Below are positions 43,888-52,478 of a DNA stretch of 64,000 nucleotides, in pieces. The notes below the pieces were generated by a model that ran no database searches, was not told where the DNA came from, and worked only from the letters and a program-made list of their open reading frames with translations. This stretch comes from UBA5018 sp947463165 (lineage in GTDB: Bacteria; Cyanobacteriota; Cyanobacteriia; PCC-6307; Cyanobiaceae), in NCBI GenBank assembly GCA_943371245.1, contig CALRTY020000021.1:1-64000 (forward strand). The letters run 5' to 3'. Both the position numbers and the translations under genes were made by a program. The stretch's first letter is position 1. Each line of letters opens with the position of its first letter.

Positions 43888-44415
43888 CTAGGGCTCCACA
43901 GCTGCTCCCCTGCCACCGGGTTCGCCGCGGCGCTCCGTGGCCGGGCGGGGTGGGGGCAGTTGGATGCCATTGCGTTCGTAGAGCTGGCGGATCTGCTCTT
44001 GCATGCGTCTGCGCAGTTCGGTGTTGGCCTTGCGGTCCTCGATCAAACAGGTCTTCAGGGCATCGCTATTGGTGGCAGATACCACACAGCTCTGGCTCTT
44101 CTGGAGCAGCGCAATCCGTTCCTGATGCTCTTTCAGCAGTAGCTCTTTGCGGCCAGGGAACAGCTTCTTTTGCTGTTCGGTTGTGAGCTTGGGCATAGAC
44201 TGCTGCCTGCGGGCTCTGCTCTCGCCCCAGATCGGCTGGGCAGAAGCATTGGCGCCACTGAAGCCCAGCGGGCCGCTCACCGCCAGCACCAGGGCCGCCA
44301 CCGTGCCAGCAGCTCTCCCATCGCCACGGCAGAAGCGCCAGGTGCCCAGGGGCCAGCACTGAGCATTGAATAGCCAAAATTTTGTCGTCCCTGAGTTAGT
44401 TGATTGTTCGATCAT
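43888..44415 (-). CDS. Secreted/periplasmic hypothetical protein
   Basis: The 175-residue product has a hydrophobic export segment (AAGTVAALVLAVSGPLGF, about 35-52) followed by a helical, Lys/Glu/Gln-rich region (LTTEQQKKLFPGRKELLLKE to MQEQIRQLYERNG), reminiscent of Spy/LTXXQ-type periplasmic chaperones, although that assignment is weak. The C-terminus is Pro/Arg/Gly-rich. The true start may be downstream of 44415. No partner gene is obvious. Confidence 0.5.
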   Translation of the reverse strand: MIEQSTNSGTTKFWLFNAQCWPLGTWRFCRGDGRAAGTVAALVLAVSGPLGFSGANASAQPIWGESRARRQQSMPKLTTEQQKKLFPGRKELLLKEHQERIALLQKSQSCVVSATNSDALKTCLIEDRKANTELRRRMQEQIRQLYERNGIQLPPPRPATERRGEPGGRGAAVEP

Positions 44416-44452
44416 TGAACTTTGCTCTCTGAGGTCAAATTCAGCCTGGAGC

Positions 44453-45145
44453 TCAAATGTGACTGAGGACTGCTCCCTGCGGAGTTGTTACAGGTTGTGA
44501 CCAGCCGCTTAACTCCAAGGCAAACCGCTGCGGCCGCCCAGGGCCCGGCTGCAGGGCCCGGCAGCTCAGATGGCCCCCATGGGCCCATGGCTAAACGCTC
44601 GGCAATCGCCATTCCCAGGCCGCCATGTCCATTATTCCTCCGGGCCGGGGTGCTGAGCTGGCATCGAGATCAACCGCATTGAGACTGCGGCGCAGTTGCC
44701 CCAGGGGCCGCCTCACCTCCAGGTTCAGATACAGGCTGGTGCTAACTAGACTAACGCTGCCAAAGATGAGCAGGCGCTGCATCCGTTGCGGGATGCCGGC
44801 ATATTTGATGCCAGCCTTCTCGCCCCTCTTTACCGCCAAGATTTCACCCCAGTGGCAGCTGAGCAGCAGACGGCCGGTTGCTGGCGCAGCCAGGACTTGA
44901 AAGCAACTCGTATAACTGCTCGTTTGGCTAACCAGTGCAAGTGGTAGCTTTGCTGCCGCAATACTTACCGCAAGCGCTTGCCGCAGCGTGAGATCGATCA
45001 AGCCGGTTGTTTTCGATTTGCTTTTTGCTTCTATCAAGTTTATTTGTTGGGGAGGCTCTGGAAAACTGCCATTTAGGCGCTTCCGCTGCCAGCCGAGAAC
45101 TTTTGCGGCATCAGAGCTCTTTTGGCAGTGGCTCGGGTTTCCCAA
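44453..45145 (-). pseudogene. Decayed sensor histidine kinase
   Basis: The N-terminal 184-codon frame (44591-45145) carries a helix and HAMP-like linker (LLIFGSVSLVSTSLYL, then EVRRPLGQLRRSLNAVDLDA). Just past it, in a second frame, the DNA encodes GHGGLGMAIAERLA, the G2 box of a histidine kinase ATPase domain. In a third frame it continues as HGGHLSCRALQPGPGRP and RFALELSGW, the usual C-terminal end. The phospho-acceptor H box, N box and G1 box are missing, so a large deletion and at least two frameshifts have occurred. The stop is at 44453-44455. Confidence 0.75.
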
Positions 45146-45315
45146 GGCCTACTTAGGGTAATTACGTGGATTCCGCTTGAGATTAGCCAGTCTTTCTCAT
45201 GGGTTTAACCAATCTTTTGTCCGGGTTTGATCAGTTTTCTGCCAGGGCTCAGCTAGCTTGCCGTGTGGGCTTGACCACGCTTCGATGGTCTAAGCTGACT
45301 GTCGCTGAAAGCTTA

Positions 45316-46809
45316 ATGCTGGACATGCTTGCCGCGCCACTTCGTTTGTCTATCCGGCGAGCCAGTGCAGTGCTGCTGGCTGGCTGTCCCTGGTTGCTAA
45401 TCACTCCTTCGGCGTCCGCTCTTGAGAATCTGGCCTTGAAGTTGCCGGTTGCTGATATAACTATTACGGCTAAGGTGTCTGAATTGTCTAGCCCTGATGC
45501 CCTCTGGGCTGGCAGTAGCGATCTGGCCGAATTGAACCGGGCCACCGATGGTAACTATGCCCGCATTATCCAGGAGCTTTTCGATACCCCATTGCCTAAG
45601 CCGCCCGCAGATGGGATTCCAGATGCGCCCATGGCCCAGGAAATAGAAGTATTATTAAAGCAATTGATTGATGTGGATCCTGGCAATACTCAGGTTATCA
45701 CCCGTGATCCTGTGCAAGCGGGTCTGAAAGTAGCGGTTGCCAGGGGTGGCCCGTTAACGCTGCTTTCCCTGTTGCAGTCTATCCCTGGTAAAAGCATCAC
45801 TATCCGCCTGGATCGGGCCATGCCTTTTATCAGGCGCAGGGCTAGGGATGCCCAGGAGATCGATCAGCTAATTGAAGGATTAGCCAAGTTGCCTGCCGCC
45901 CCGGCTGACCAGTTGCGAGCCGGTGCTCAAGCGATTCAAACCAGCCTGGTCAAGGTTCCAGTGCCTGGCTCCAGCGAGATCCTGGAGGTAACCGTGGTGC
46001 GCCCCCAGGGCGCTCCAACTCTGCCTGCGGTGGTGATCTCCCATGGGCTCTGGGATGCGCCAGAAAGTTTTCTCGGCTGGGCCCAGCACTTGGCCAGCCA
46101 TGGCGCACCAGTGTTTCTGCCCCGCCACTCCGGCAGTGACATCAACGAGCAGGCGGCCATGCTGGCTGGCCATGCCCCACCTCCTGATCCCAAGGAATTT
46201 CTGCGGCGCCCCATGGATGTGCGGGCGGTGCTCGATGCCCTCGATGCTGGCGCCATCCCCCAGGCCAAGGGAATTACCAGCCGCCAAGCCACCTTTATTG
46301 GTCATTCCTGGGGTGCCACCACGGCCCTGCAATTGGCAGGAGCCCGCAGCCTGCCCGCGCAAGTTTGGCAGGCCTGTGGAGTGTTAAATAATCCCAACTC
46401 CAACATCAGTTGGGTGCTGCAGTGCACCTTTCTGAAGGCGGCCACTGATAGTTCTATGGCTGACGGGCGGATCGCCCGCTTGGTGGCAGTCAGTCCACCC
46501 CAGGGGTTGGTGTTTGCCGCAGGCTTGGGAGACCTGAGCATTCCAGTGATGCTGGTTTCCGGCAGCCGAGATTGGGTGGTGCCCACCAGACCGGAAGCCT
46601 TGGTTCCCTATGGCAAATACCCAAAGGGGATTAGCCCATTGGTGCTGGTGGAAGGGGGTACCCACTTCAACCTGCCCGCTAAGGCCAGCAGTAATGGTGG
46701 GCCCCTGAGGGCCCTGCTGTTGAGCTGGGTACAGGGCAAAGGCTTGGACAAAGCGGCCGCCGTGGCTGATCCCAACGGCCTGGGGCTGCGGCTCGTGGCC
46801 CAGCCCTGA
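45316..46809 (+). CDS. DUF1400-domain alpha/beta hydrolase (copy B)
   Basis: The start is the ATG at 45316 (MLDMLAAPLRLSIRRA), 39 codons inside the open frame. The 497-residue product has a signal-like segment (AVLLAGCPWLLITPSASA), a DUF1400 region opening ALENLALKLPVADITITAKV, and a hydrolase domain with VISHGLWDAPESFLGWAQHL, GHSWGATTALQLAG, GSRDWVVP and GGTHFNL. The motif order and wording match copy A closely, so they are paralogues of an old duplication lying on opposite strands. Confidence 0.87.
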   Translation: MLDMLAAPLRLSIRRASAVLLAGCPWLLITPSASALENLALKLPVADITITAKVSELSSPDALWAGSSDLAELNRATDGNYARIIQELFDTPLPKPPADGIPDAPMAQEIEVLLKQLIDVDPGNTQVITRDPVQAGLKVAVARGGPLTLLSLLQSIPGKSITIRLDRAMPFIRRRARDAQEIDQLIEGLAKLPAAPADQLRAGAQAIQTSLVKVPVPGSSEILEVTVVRPQGAPTLPAVVISHGLWDAPESFLGWAQHLASHGAPVFLPRHSGSDINEQAAMLAGHAPPPDPKEFLRRPMDVRAVLDALDAGAIPQAKGITSRQATFIGHSWGATTALQLAGARSLPAQVWQACGVLNNPNSNISWVLQCTFLKAATDSSMADGRIARLVAVSPPQGLVFAAGLGDLSIPVMLVSGSRDWVVPTRPEALVPYGKYPKGISPLVLVEGGTHFNLPAKASSNGGPLRALLLSWVQGKGLDKAAAVADPNGLGLRLVAQP

Positions 46810-46818
46810 CCAGCTGGT

Positions 46819-46902
46819 TCAGGCCTGTTGCTCCAGCTTCTTGACGATAAGCACCATCAGCAGCAGGGAACCGGCCAGGGCAATCAACAGGGCGATGGTC
46901 AT
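46819..46902 (-). CDS. Candidate 27-residue single-span membrane protein
   Basis: An ATG at 46902 gives MTIALLIALAGSLLLMVLIV followed by KKLEQQA and a stop: one membrane helix with a basic C-terminal end, the shape of the tiny subunits of thylakoid complexes. The start overlaps the 5' end of the divergent cyclotransferase gene. No specific subunit is recognised. Confidence 0.4.
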   Translation of the reverse strand: MTIALLIALAGSLLLMVLIVKKLEQQA

Positions 46903-47341
46903 CGAATCCAAAGAAGCAACCACGGGCATTATCCCCGTTTTCGTCTACGGCACGCTCAAACGGGGCCATGCCAATCACCGCTGGCTGGCAAGGGCCCGCT
47001 GGCATGGCCCGGCCGCCATGGAGGGCCTGCGACTTCACGATTTAGGCCCATTCCCGATGGCGGTGCAGGTGAGGCCTCAAGAGGCGGCCGGCTGCCGGCT
47101 GCAGGGCGAACTGGTGTGGGTGGACCAGGCCTGTCTGGCCCAGCTCGATCAGCTGGAGGCGGTGCCGCGGCTCTATGGCCGGCTGTGGTGGCCCTTGGTG
47201 GGCGGTGGCATGGCCTGGGTGTACGTGGGTCGCAGCGCCCAAGTGCGCCACTCACCGGTGCTCGCCGCAGGACTTTGGCTTGGGCCCAGGGCTGGCAGGC
47301 GCTGCCCCCATGGAGCGCTTGCCTGTGGAAAGCCTGCCTAG
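46895..47341 (+). CDS. Gamma-glutamylcyclotransferase-like (AIG2/GGCT) protein
   Basis: The start is set at the ATG at 46895 (MVIESKEATTG); the frame is open further upstream. The 148-residue product begins with the substrate-loop motif VFVYGTLKRGHANH, followed by a beta-barrel core (AMEGLRLHDLGPFPMAV, CRLQGELVWVD) and a catalytic-type Glu in LDQLEAVPRLYGR, as in the AIG2-like family. The C-terminus is diverged and runs into short GC-rich repeats. Confidence 0.8.
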   Translation: MVIESKEATTGIIPVFVYGTLKRGHANHRWLARARWHGPAAMEGLRLHDLGPFPMAVQVRPQEAAGCRLQGELVWVDQACLAQLDQLEAVPRLYGRLWWPLVGGGMAWVYVGRSAQVRHSPVLAAGLWLGPRAGRRCPHGALACGKPA

Positions 47342-47352
47342 GGGGCGCTTGC

Positions 47353-49467
47353 TTAGGGAGATATGGCCACCAGCCAGCGACCGGCCGCCGCCAGTAGCAC
47401 ACAGCTGCCGCTAGCCAGGGTCAACCTCCAGCCCGCCTGGGGCCCCAGCCGGCGCATCATCACCAGGCTGCCCAGCAGACCCACCAGCAGCACCAGGCTC
47501 TGGCAGAAGGCCACCACATGGGGATCGGCGCTCCAGCCAGGCCAAGCCAGGCCGATACTCACCGGCATTACCAGGCCCGCCTCGCTTAGGCCGAGCGGCA
47601 GGTGTCTTGCCAGCAGCAGGCCCCACAGCAGCGGCAGCAGCGCATAGAGCAGGAGCCGGCGCTGGCGGGCAGGGGCGATCGGTCGCAGCAGTAGGAAGCC
47701 CGCCGCGGGCAGGGCCAAGGTGGCTGTGGCGATCGCCAGCCGCGGCAGCAGGGGCCCTTCATGGAGGGAGCTTGGCGCCCAGGCCAGCCAGCCCCACAGT
47801 CTTTGCCAGTTGTGCAAGCACACCCCGCCGGCCAGCACCAGGATCAGCCCCGCCTCAGCGGCTGGAGGTTGCATATCCCGCTGTAGATCGGCCGCTGGTG
47901 GTCGCACTCTCAATTGCACTGAGCGGTGGGGACAGGCCTGGGCGCAGGTGAGGCAGAGCACGCAGTTGCGGTTGTCTGCCAGATGGGCCGGATGGGTGGC
48001 GAGCGGACAGCCCGGCGTGGCCAGCCCTTCCCCCACCGCAGGCCCGCCTTTGAAACAGCCATAGCTGCTGCAGCTGCCGCTGCAGGTGCCCACCTGGGCG
48101 CGCAGTTCAGTGATCGCCAACTTGGCGAACAGGCCGTTCATGCCCCCCACCGGACACAAATAACGGCACCAGAAGCGCTTCTCAAACAGCAGCGAGCCCA
48201 GCACCGCCCCGGCCGTGATCAGCAGTAGCAGGGTGCTGCTGCGCCAGGCGCTGTTCTCCAGGTTCGCCAATTCCTCCCAGAGCAGGATGCAGGCGAAACC
48301 GGCCGCCAGCAGGGGTGCCCCCCAGCTATCGCTGTCCCCCCGCGGCCAGGGGCGGGGCCGCCAGCCCAGGCGGCCCGCCAGCCACTGCACGATTTCGCCC
48401 CACACCATGAAGGGGCAAAAGGAGCACCACAGACGGCCCACCAGCGGATAGGTGATCAAAATCAGCGGCCACCACCAGGCCCAAAACAGGTTCAAGGCAC
48501 CGTTGTGGGCCCTGTCTTGGGGGCCCAGCCACAGCCACAGGTTCACCAGCACAAATATCCAGCTGACCAGCCCGAACAGCAGCGTGTTCCAGAGCCTGGG
48601 GGAGCGCATCCAGTTGCGCAGCGCCGGTTTCCAGCGCCAGAGATCAAACCGGGGTCGGTGGTTGCGCTCGTCGGTCCAAAACACATCCTCCGGCAGCTCT
48701 GCCGGCTGTTGCGGCTCGGCAGACTCTTGCAGCCCCTGGCGGCGGGCCTGTTGCATCGCCCGATAGATGAGCACCTCCAACTCGCGTAAGTTGTTGGGGA
48801 AGTCGTAGCTCTGCAGTCGCTTAATTACCGTTTCCGGTACCCGCGGTGCTGGCCGCCAGCCCAGCTTGAGACTGCGCTGGCGGACGCCGTAGCGCAGCCA
48901 TTCCCCCAGATCTTGGCGCCGTACCCGCAGCGGTGGCACCCGGATCAAGCTGCAGTGGCGATCCAGCAGCGGCGCTGCCGTCTCGGTGGTGAAGAACAGC
49001 CTGCCGCTGAATTGTCTGATCGCCCCCGCCCCGGCCCCCGCCGGTTGCCATTGGCCGGTTTCGGCCAACCGCTGCAGGGCGGGCCCCAGGGCCTTGGGCA
49101 CCCGATCGAGCTGGTCGATCAGCAGGCCGGCGCCATCTATGTGGGCCAGTAGCCCATTTTCGCCATTATTGGCCTCTGTGCCGAATAACGAGGCCCCGTC
49201 TTCCCCCAAGCTGGCCCCATCGACCCGCAGCAGTGGCCGCTTGCGGGCTGGCGAGCCGTAATGAATCAGGGCGGCGATGTTGTCCTTTTCCAGGCCTGGC
49301 TCGCCGCTAATCAACACGGGTGGAAGTTTGGGGTCGGCGGCGGCCTGGCGGATTTGTTCCCTTAGCCGCTGGGCATACCTGCTGCTGCCCACAATGCCCC
49401 GCCGGCAGCGGCCCACCAGGTAGGGAGCCCACCTCTGCAGCTTGTCTGGCTGCTGGGGTGGCGGCAT
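47353..49467 (-). CDS. AAA+ (NtrC-like) domain fused to membrane polyferredoxin
   Basis: The start is taken at MPPPQQPDKLQRW (ATG 49467); the frame is open to 49584. The 704-residue product first has an AAA+ domain like that of sigma-54 activators, with IVGSSRYAQRLREQIRQAA, a Walker A GEPGLEKDN (Lys kept), a Walker B-like LLIDQLDRVP (usual Asp-Glu changed to Asp-Gln), and YDFPNNLRELEVLIYRAM. The GAFTGA loop that contacts sigma-54 is absent. From about residue 285 several membrane helices carry NapH/CcoG-type cysteines: RLWCSFCPFMVWGE, RYLCPVGGMNG, CSGSCSSYGCFKG and CVLCLTCAQACP. A redox-sensing or electron-transfer role is inferred. Confidence 0.82.
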   Translation of the reverse strand: MPPPQQPDKLQRWAPYLVGRCRRGIVGSSRYAQRLREQIRQAAADPKLPPVLISGEPGLEKDNIAALIHYGSPARKRPLLRVDGASLGEDGASLFGTEANNGENGLLAHIDGAGLLIDQLDRVPKALGPALQRLAETGQWQPAGAGAGAIRQFSGRLFFTTETAAPLLDRHCSLIRVPPLRVRRQDLGEWLRYGVRQRSLKLGWRPAPRVPETVIKRLQSYDFPNNLRELEVLIYRAMQQARRQGLQESAEPQQPAELPEDVFWTDERNHRPRFDLWRWKPALRNWMRSPRLWNTLLFGLVSWIFVLVNLWLWLGPQDRAHNGALNLFWAWWWPLILITYPLVGRLWCSFCPFMVWGEIVQWLAGRLGWRPRPWPRGDSDSWGAPLLAAGFACILLWEELANLENSAWRSSTLLLLITAGAVLGSLLFEKRFWCRYLCPVGGMNGLFAKLAITELRAQVGTCSGSCSSYGCFKGGPAVGEGLATPGCPLATHPAHLADNRNCVLCLTCAQACPHRSVQLRVRPPAADLQRDMQPPAAEAGLILVLAGGVCLHNWQRLWGWLAWAPSSLHEGPLLPRLAIATATLALPAAGFLLLRPIAPARQRRLLLYALLPLLWGLLLARHLPLGLSEAGLVMPVSIGLAWPGWSADPHVVAFCQSLVLLVGLLGSLVMMRRLGPQAGWRLTLASGSCVLLAAAGRWLVAISP

Positions 49468-49592
49468 GGGGTTCTGGCCGGTTTTCGGCTCGATCACGCA
49501 CCGACTCCGCTCAAGCTTTCGATTCTGGGCCCCCACAGCCGGGGAGGCGACTGCTGCTGCGGCTGGGAGAGGATGCCAATCCACTGCAGGCC

Positions 49593-50216
49593 ATGGCCAT
49601 GACCCTCAGCCTCTACGGCGGTGCCCGTTCCCGCGCCTCCATGCCCCGTTGGTATATGGAGGAGAAGGGCATTCCCTATCAGTGGGTGCAGCTGGATATG
49701 GAGGCAGGCGAACACCGCCAGCAGCCATTTATCGATATCAATCCCTTCGCCAAGGTGCCGGCTTTGGTGGACTCAGCCCTCAGCGACAGCCAGGGACAGC
49801 CGCTGAATCTGTTTGAAAGTGGTGCAATTTTGTTGCATCTGGCTGAGCACTACGGCGGCGAATTCCAGGGTCCCGGCGGTGCCCAGCGGCGGGCCCTGGC
49901 CAGCCAGTGGGTGCTGTTCGCCAACGCCACCCTGGCGATAGCCCTGTTCGTGCCGTCCAACCGCGAAAAGGAGTTTCCTCGCCTGATGGAGGTGCTCGAT
50001 CGGCTGCTGGCCGGTGGTCGCTCGCTGTTGGCCCCCTTGGCAGGGCCCGATGCTGTTGGCGATTGGAGCGTGGCCGACTGCGCCGTGAATGCCTACCTGG
50101 CCTACCTGCCGATCTTCTTCCCCCAGATCGACCTCAGCCCCTACCCCAACGTGCAGGCCACGATCAGCGCCACCCAGGCCCGTCCTGCATATTTGCGGGG
50201 GATGGGCCTGGCATAA
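49593..50216 (+). CDS. Glutathione S-transferase
   Basis: The 207-residue protein has the thioredoxin-like N-terminal domain (MTLSLYGGARSRASMPRWYM, with NPFAKVPALVD before the cis-Pro and LFESGAILLHLAEHYGG, the glutathione-gamma-Glu site) and a helical C-terminal domain with the N-capping box WSVADCAVNAYLAYLP. The catalytic residue is probably a Ser near position 14. The start is ATG 49593, a few codons before the first strand. It diverges from the AAA+/polyferredoxin gene. Confidence 0.88.
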   Translation: MAMTLSLYGGARSRASMPRWYMEEKGIPYQWVQLDMEAGEHRQQPFIDINPFAKVPALVDSALSDSQGQPLNLFESGAILLHLAEHYGGEFQGPGGAQRRALASQWVLFANATLAIALFVPSNREKEFPRLMEVLDRLLAGGRSLLAPLAGPDAVGDWSVADCAVNAYLAYLPIFFPQIDLSPYPNVQATISATQARPAYLRGMGLA

Positions 50217-50361
50217 GCTGCATTTACGAACAGTGCTGGCCAATTTTGTTTAGCATCTATTCCCCCTTCGGGGCTGTTTAGTTGTTATCTCACTTGACGG
50301 GCAGCCGTGAGCGCCCCCAACGTGAGCCCATCTGGCGGTTGGCCGGCGGGCCCCTGGTTGC

Positions 50362-51915
50362 TTGAAGACACTCTCCCGTAGGCAGCTGGTCAGCCCCCAG
50401 GCCCCCGCTAGCGCCCCCAACAGGTCCAAGCCAGGGCGGCGCCGGCTGTGGCGCGTCAAGCGGGCCTGGATGATTGCCCTGCCGGTGGGGCTGCTCACCT
50501 TTTTGGTGGCTATCGCTCCACCGATGCCGGAGCGGCCCAAGGCGGTAGCCCAGCTGCTTACCGCCGCCGATGGCCAGCCCTTTCGCTACCTGGCCGATCA
50601 AGAGGCCTATGCCCTGGATTTCGATCCCCGCCAGGTGGGAATCGATCTGTTGGAGGGCTGGGACCGGGAACAGGAGGCCTACGCCGACAGAAGCGCCCTG
50701 GCCTTTGTCTCCGGACCGATGTATGAGCGACACGTGGACGCCCAGGGCCGCGAGCTCACGGTGCCCCTGGGCGATTTAAAGCTGGGTGAGCGGGTGTGGC
50801 GAGGTATCAACCGCACGGCGGCTCGCCAGCGGGCCTTTTTGGGCATTCGCAACGATGGCGGGGTGGAATTTGGCTATGGCGAACTGACTGCGGAGCGGTC
50901 CCGCCGCTACGACACATTTATTGGCGGCCTGCACAGCATCTACAACGATTTGGAGCAGCCACCGCCGCAATACAAGGGGGCCTACAGCATTTCGATGGGT
51001 CAGCAGATCCGCTATTTCCTGCCCAGGATTCGGATGCTGTTTGGGCTGCGCGCCGACGGCAGGCTGGAGGTGTTGATGAGTCGCGATGGCCTCACCCTGG
51101 AGCAAACCCGTGCCCTGGCCCGCAGCCGCGGCCTGAGGGCCGCCTATCTGCCAGACCACGCCTCCAAGAGTCGCTTCATCATTCCCGGCGAAAAGGGTTT
51201 TAGTAACGCCGACGCCAACTGGATCAGCGGTGGGGCCACCAGTTTTGTGCATGTGCCCTACATGCTGCGGCTGAGCCGCCGGTCCGTGCCCCTGCGCGGA
51301 TCCCTGCTGGCGGGTTTGGCCCTGCGCAACGTCTCCCAGGGCTGCGGCAATCCGTTCCAATGCGGCCAGACCCTCGGCGGCCAGCTGGTCGATCGCGTTT
51401 TAGCTGGCTTCAATCGCCTAATGGAACAGGGGGTGGAACCGCTGGCCCGGCTGTTCTGGGCACCGCGGGGCAGCGATCCGCGTCGCTCCAACGACAAGGC
51501 GCCGCTGCGGGAACCGCCGATCAGCGCCGATCCCCTGGCCCTGCGGGAACGCCAGCGCCAGGACACCAACAATCCCGCCGCCGCCAGCGAGCCGCCAGAG
51601 CCCCTCAAACTCCCCGATGACCTGAGTGCGCCAGTGGTGCTGCCCCAGGGCACCAGTTTGCCGGATTTAGAAGCCACTCCAGCTGAAGTGCTGGAGCCGG
51701 AGAACCGGGGAACGGCCAGCCCCCAAGGCGGCCCGGCCCCTGGCCCAGCGCCCGGTGGTGCAGCCGATGCCGGCCAGCCAGCCAGAGCAAACCTGGTGGC
51801 GCCGCCACCTGTACCTACTGCCCAAGCCTCCAGCTCGCCGCCCCCTGGGCAGTCGTCACCCCTGCCGCAGCAAAGTCCAGCCATGCCACCACCATTGCCG
51901 CTACCGCCACCTTGA
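50362..51915 (+). CDS. Membrane-anchored protein, possibly phosphodiester glycosidase-like
   Basis: The 517-residue product starts with a basic region and one membrane helix (AWMIALPVGLLTFLVAIAPP, about 35-54). A folded domain of about 300 residues follows, containing ALAFVSGPMYERHVDAQGRE, FLGIRNDGGVEFGYGELT and a C-terminal NVSQGCGNPFQCGQ. This order loosely recalls phosphodiester glycosidase (NAGPA) folds, but the family's DGGGS motif is not seen. The last 130 residues are Pro/Ala/Gly-rich and disordered. The function call is weak. Confidence 0.6.
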   Translation: MKTLSRRQLVSPQAPASAPNRSKPGRRRLWRVKRAWMIALPVGLLTFLVAIAPPMPERPKAVAQLLTAADGQPFRYLADQEAYALDFDPRQVGIDLLEGWDREQEAYADRSALAFVSGPMYERHVDAQGRELTVPLGDLKLGERVWRGINRTAARQRAFLGIRNDGGVEFGYGELTAERSRRYDTFIGGLHSIYNDLEQPPPQYKGAYSISMGQQIRYFLPRIRMLFGLRADGRLEVLMSRDGLTLEQTRALARSRGLRAAYLPDHASKSRFIIPGEKGFSNADANWISGGATSFVHVPYMLRLSRRSVPLRGSLLAGLALRNVSQGCGNPFQCGQTLGGQLVDRVLAGFNRLMEQGVEPLARLFWAPRGSDPRRSNDKAPLREPPISADPLALRERQRQDTNNPAAASEPPEPLKLPDDLSAPVVLPQGTSLPDLEATPAEVLEPENRGTASPQGGPAPGPAPGGAADAGQPARANLVAPPPVPTAQASSSPPPGQSSPLPQQSPAMPPPLPLPPP

Positions 51916-51961
51916 GTTGTTCAGGGCAGCTGGACTAATTCCCAGCCAGCCTCCCTGCAGC

Positions 51962-52426
51962 TCATTCGGCATTCGCCAGGGCTCTCACCACATCTCCGCG
52001 GGTAAGCACACCGACAAGTTTGTGGTTGGCATCGAGCACGAATAGGCGCTGGGTGCTGCGCTCATTCAACAACTTCGCCGCTGCCGGCAGGGGCAGATCG
52101 GCGGCGCAGCTGTGGGGATGGGAGTTCATTAGTTCGGCTACAGTGTTGCCCAACACCTGGTGCACCTGTTTATCCCATTGCAGCGGATTGCGCAGGTAGA
52201 TCACGGCGTCTAGCAACATCACGTAGGGCCCGGCATCGAAACCGCTCTCCCGCACCATCAGATCCTTTTCGCTCAGTTCACCCACCAGCAATCCAGCGGC
52301 ATCCACCACCGGCAAACCGCTGATGTGCTTTTCGCTGAGCAACTTGACCGCCTCCTGCAACGGCGTTTCGGCGCTGACACTCAGCACCGGCGCTGTCATC
52401 ACGGCTGAGACCGGTAGTTGCACCAC
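51962..52426 (-). CDS. CBS-domain pair protein
   Basis: A GTG at 52426 (VVQLPVSAVMTAPVLSVS) gives a 154-residue protein made only of two CBS domains; the long open frame upstream is not coding. Domain one has VMTAPVLSVSAETPLQEAV and ISGLPVVDAAGLLVGELSEKD; domain two has TVAELMNSHPHSCAADLPL and RLFVLDANHKLVGVLTRGDV. Stand-alone CBS pairs bind adenine nucleotides and regulate partners. Cyanobacterial and plastid CBSX-type proteins act on thioredoxins. It diverges from pgsA. Confidence 0.85.
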   Translation of the reverse strand: MVQLPVSAVMTAPVLSVSAETPLQEAVKLLSEKHISGLPVVDAAGLLVGELSEKDLMVRESGFDAGPYVMLLDAVIYLRNPLQWDKQVHQVLGNTVAELMNSHPHSCAADLPLPAAAKLLNERSTQRLFVLDANHKLVGVLTRGDVVRALANAE

Positions 52427-52478
52427 GGGGGGAGGGATCGATGTGCAGGCATTCTGGGTCTGAGCGTGGCATGCGCCG

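Noticed and set aside
43704..44186. Plus-strand 160-codon frame
   Set aside because: It lies opposite the secreted-protein gene and starts inside 11-bp repeats; the minus-strand product has an export signal and is preferred.
47353..49467. Functional sigma-54 dependent activator
   Set aside because: GAFTGA loop absent, Walker B altered, no DNA-binding Fis-type helix-turn-helix, and the C-terminal half is a membrane Fe-S protein.
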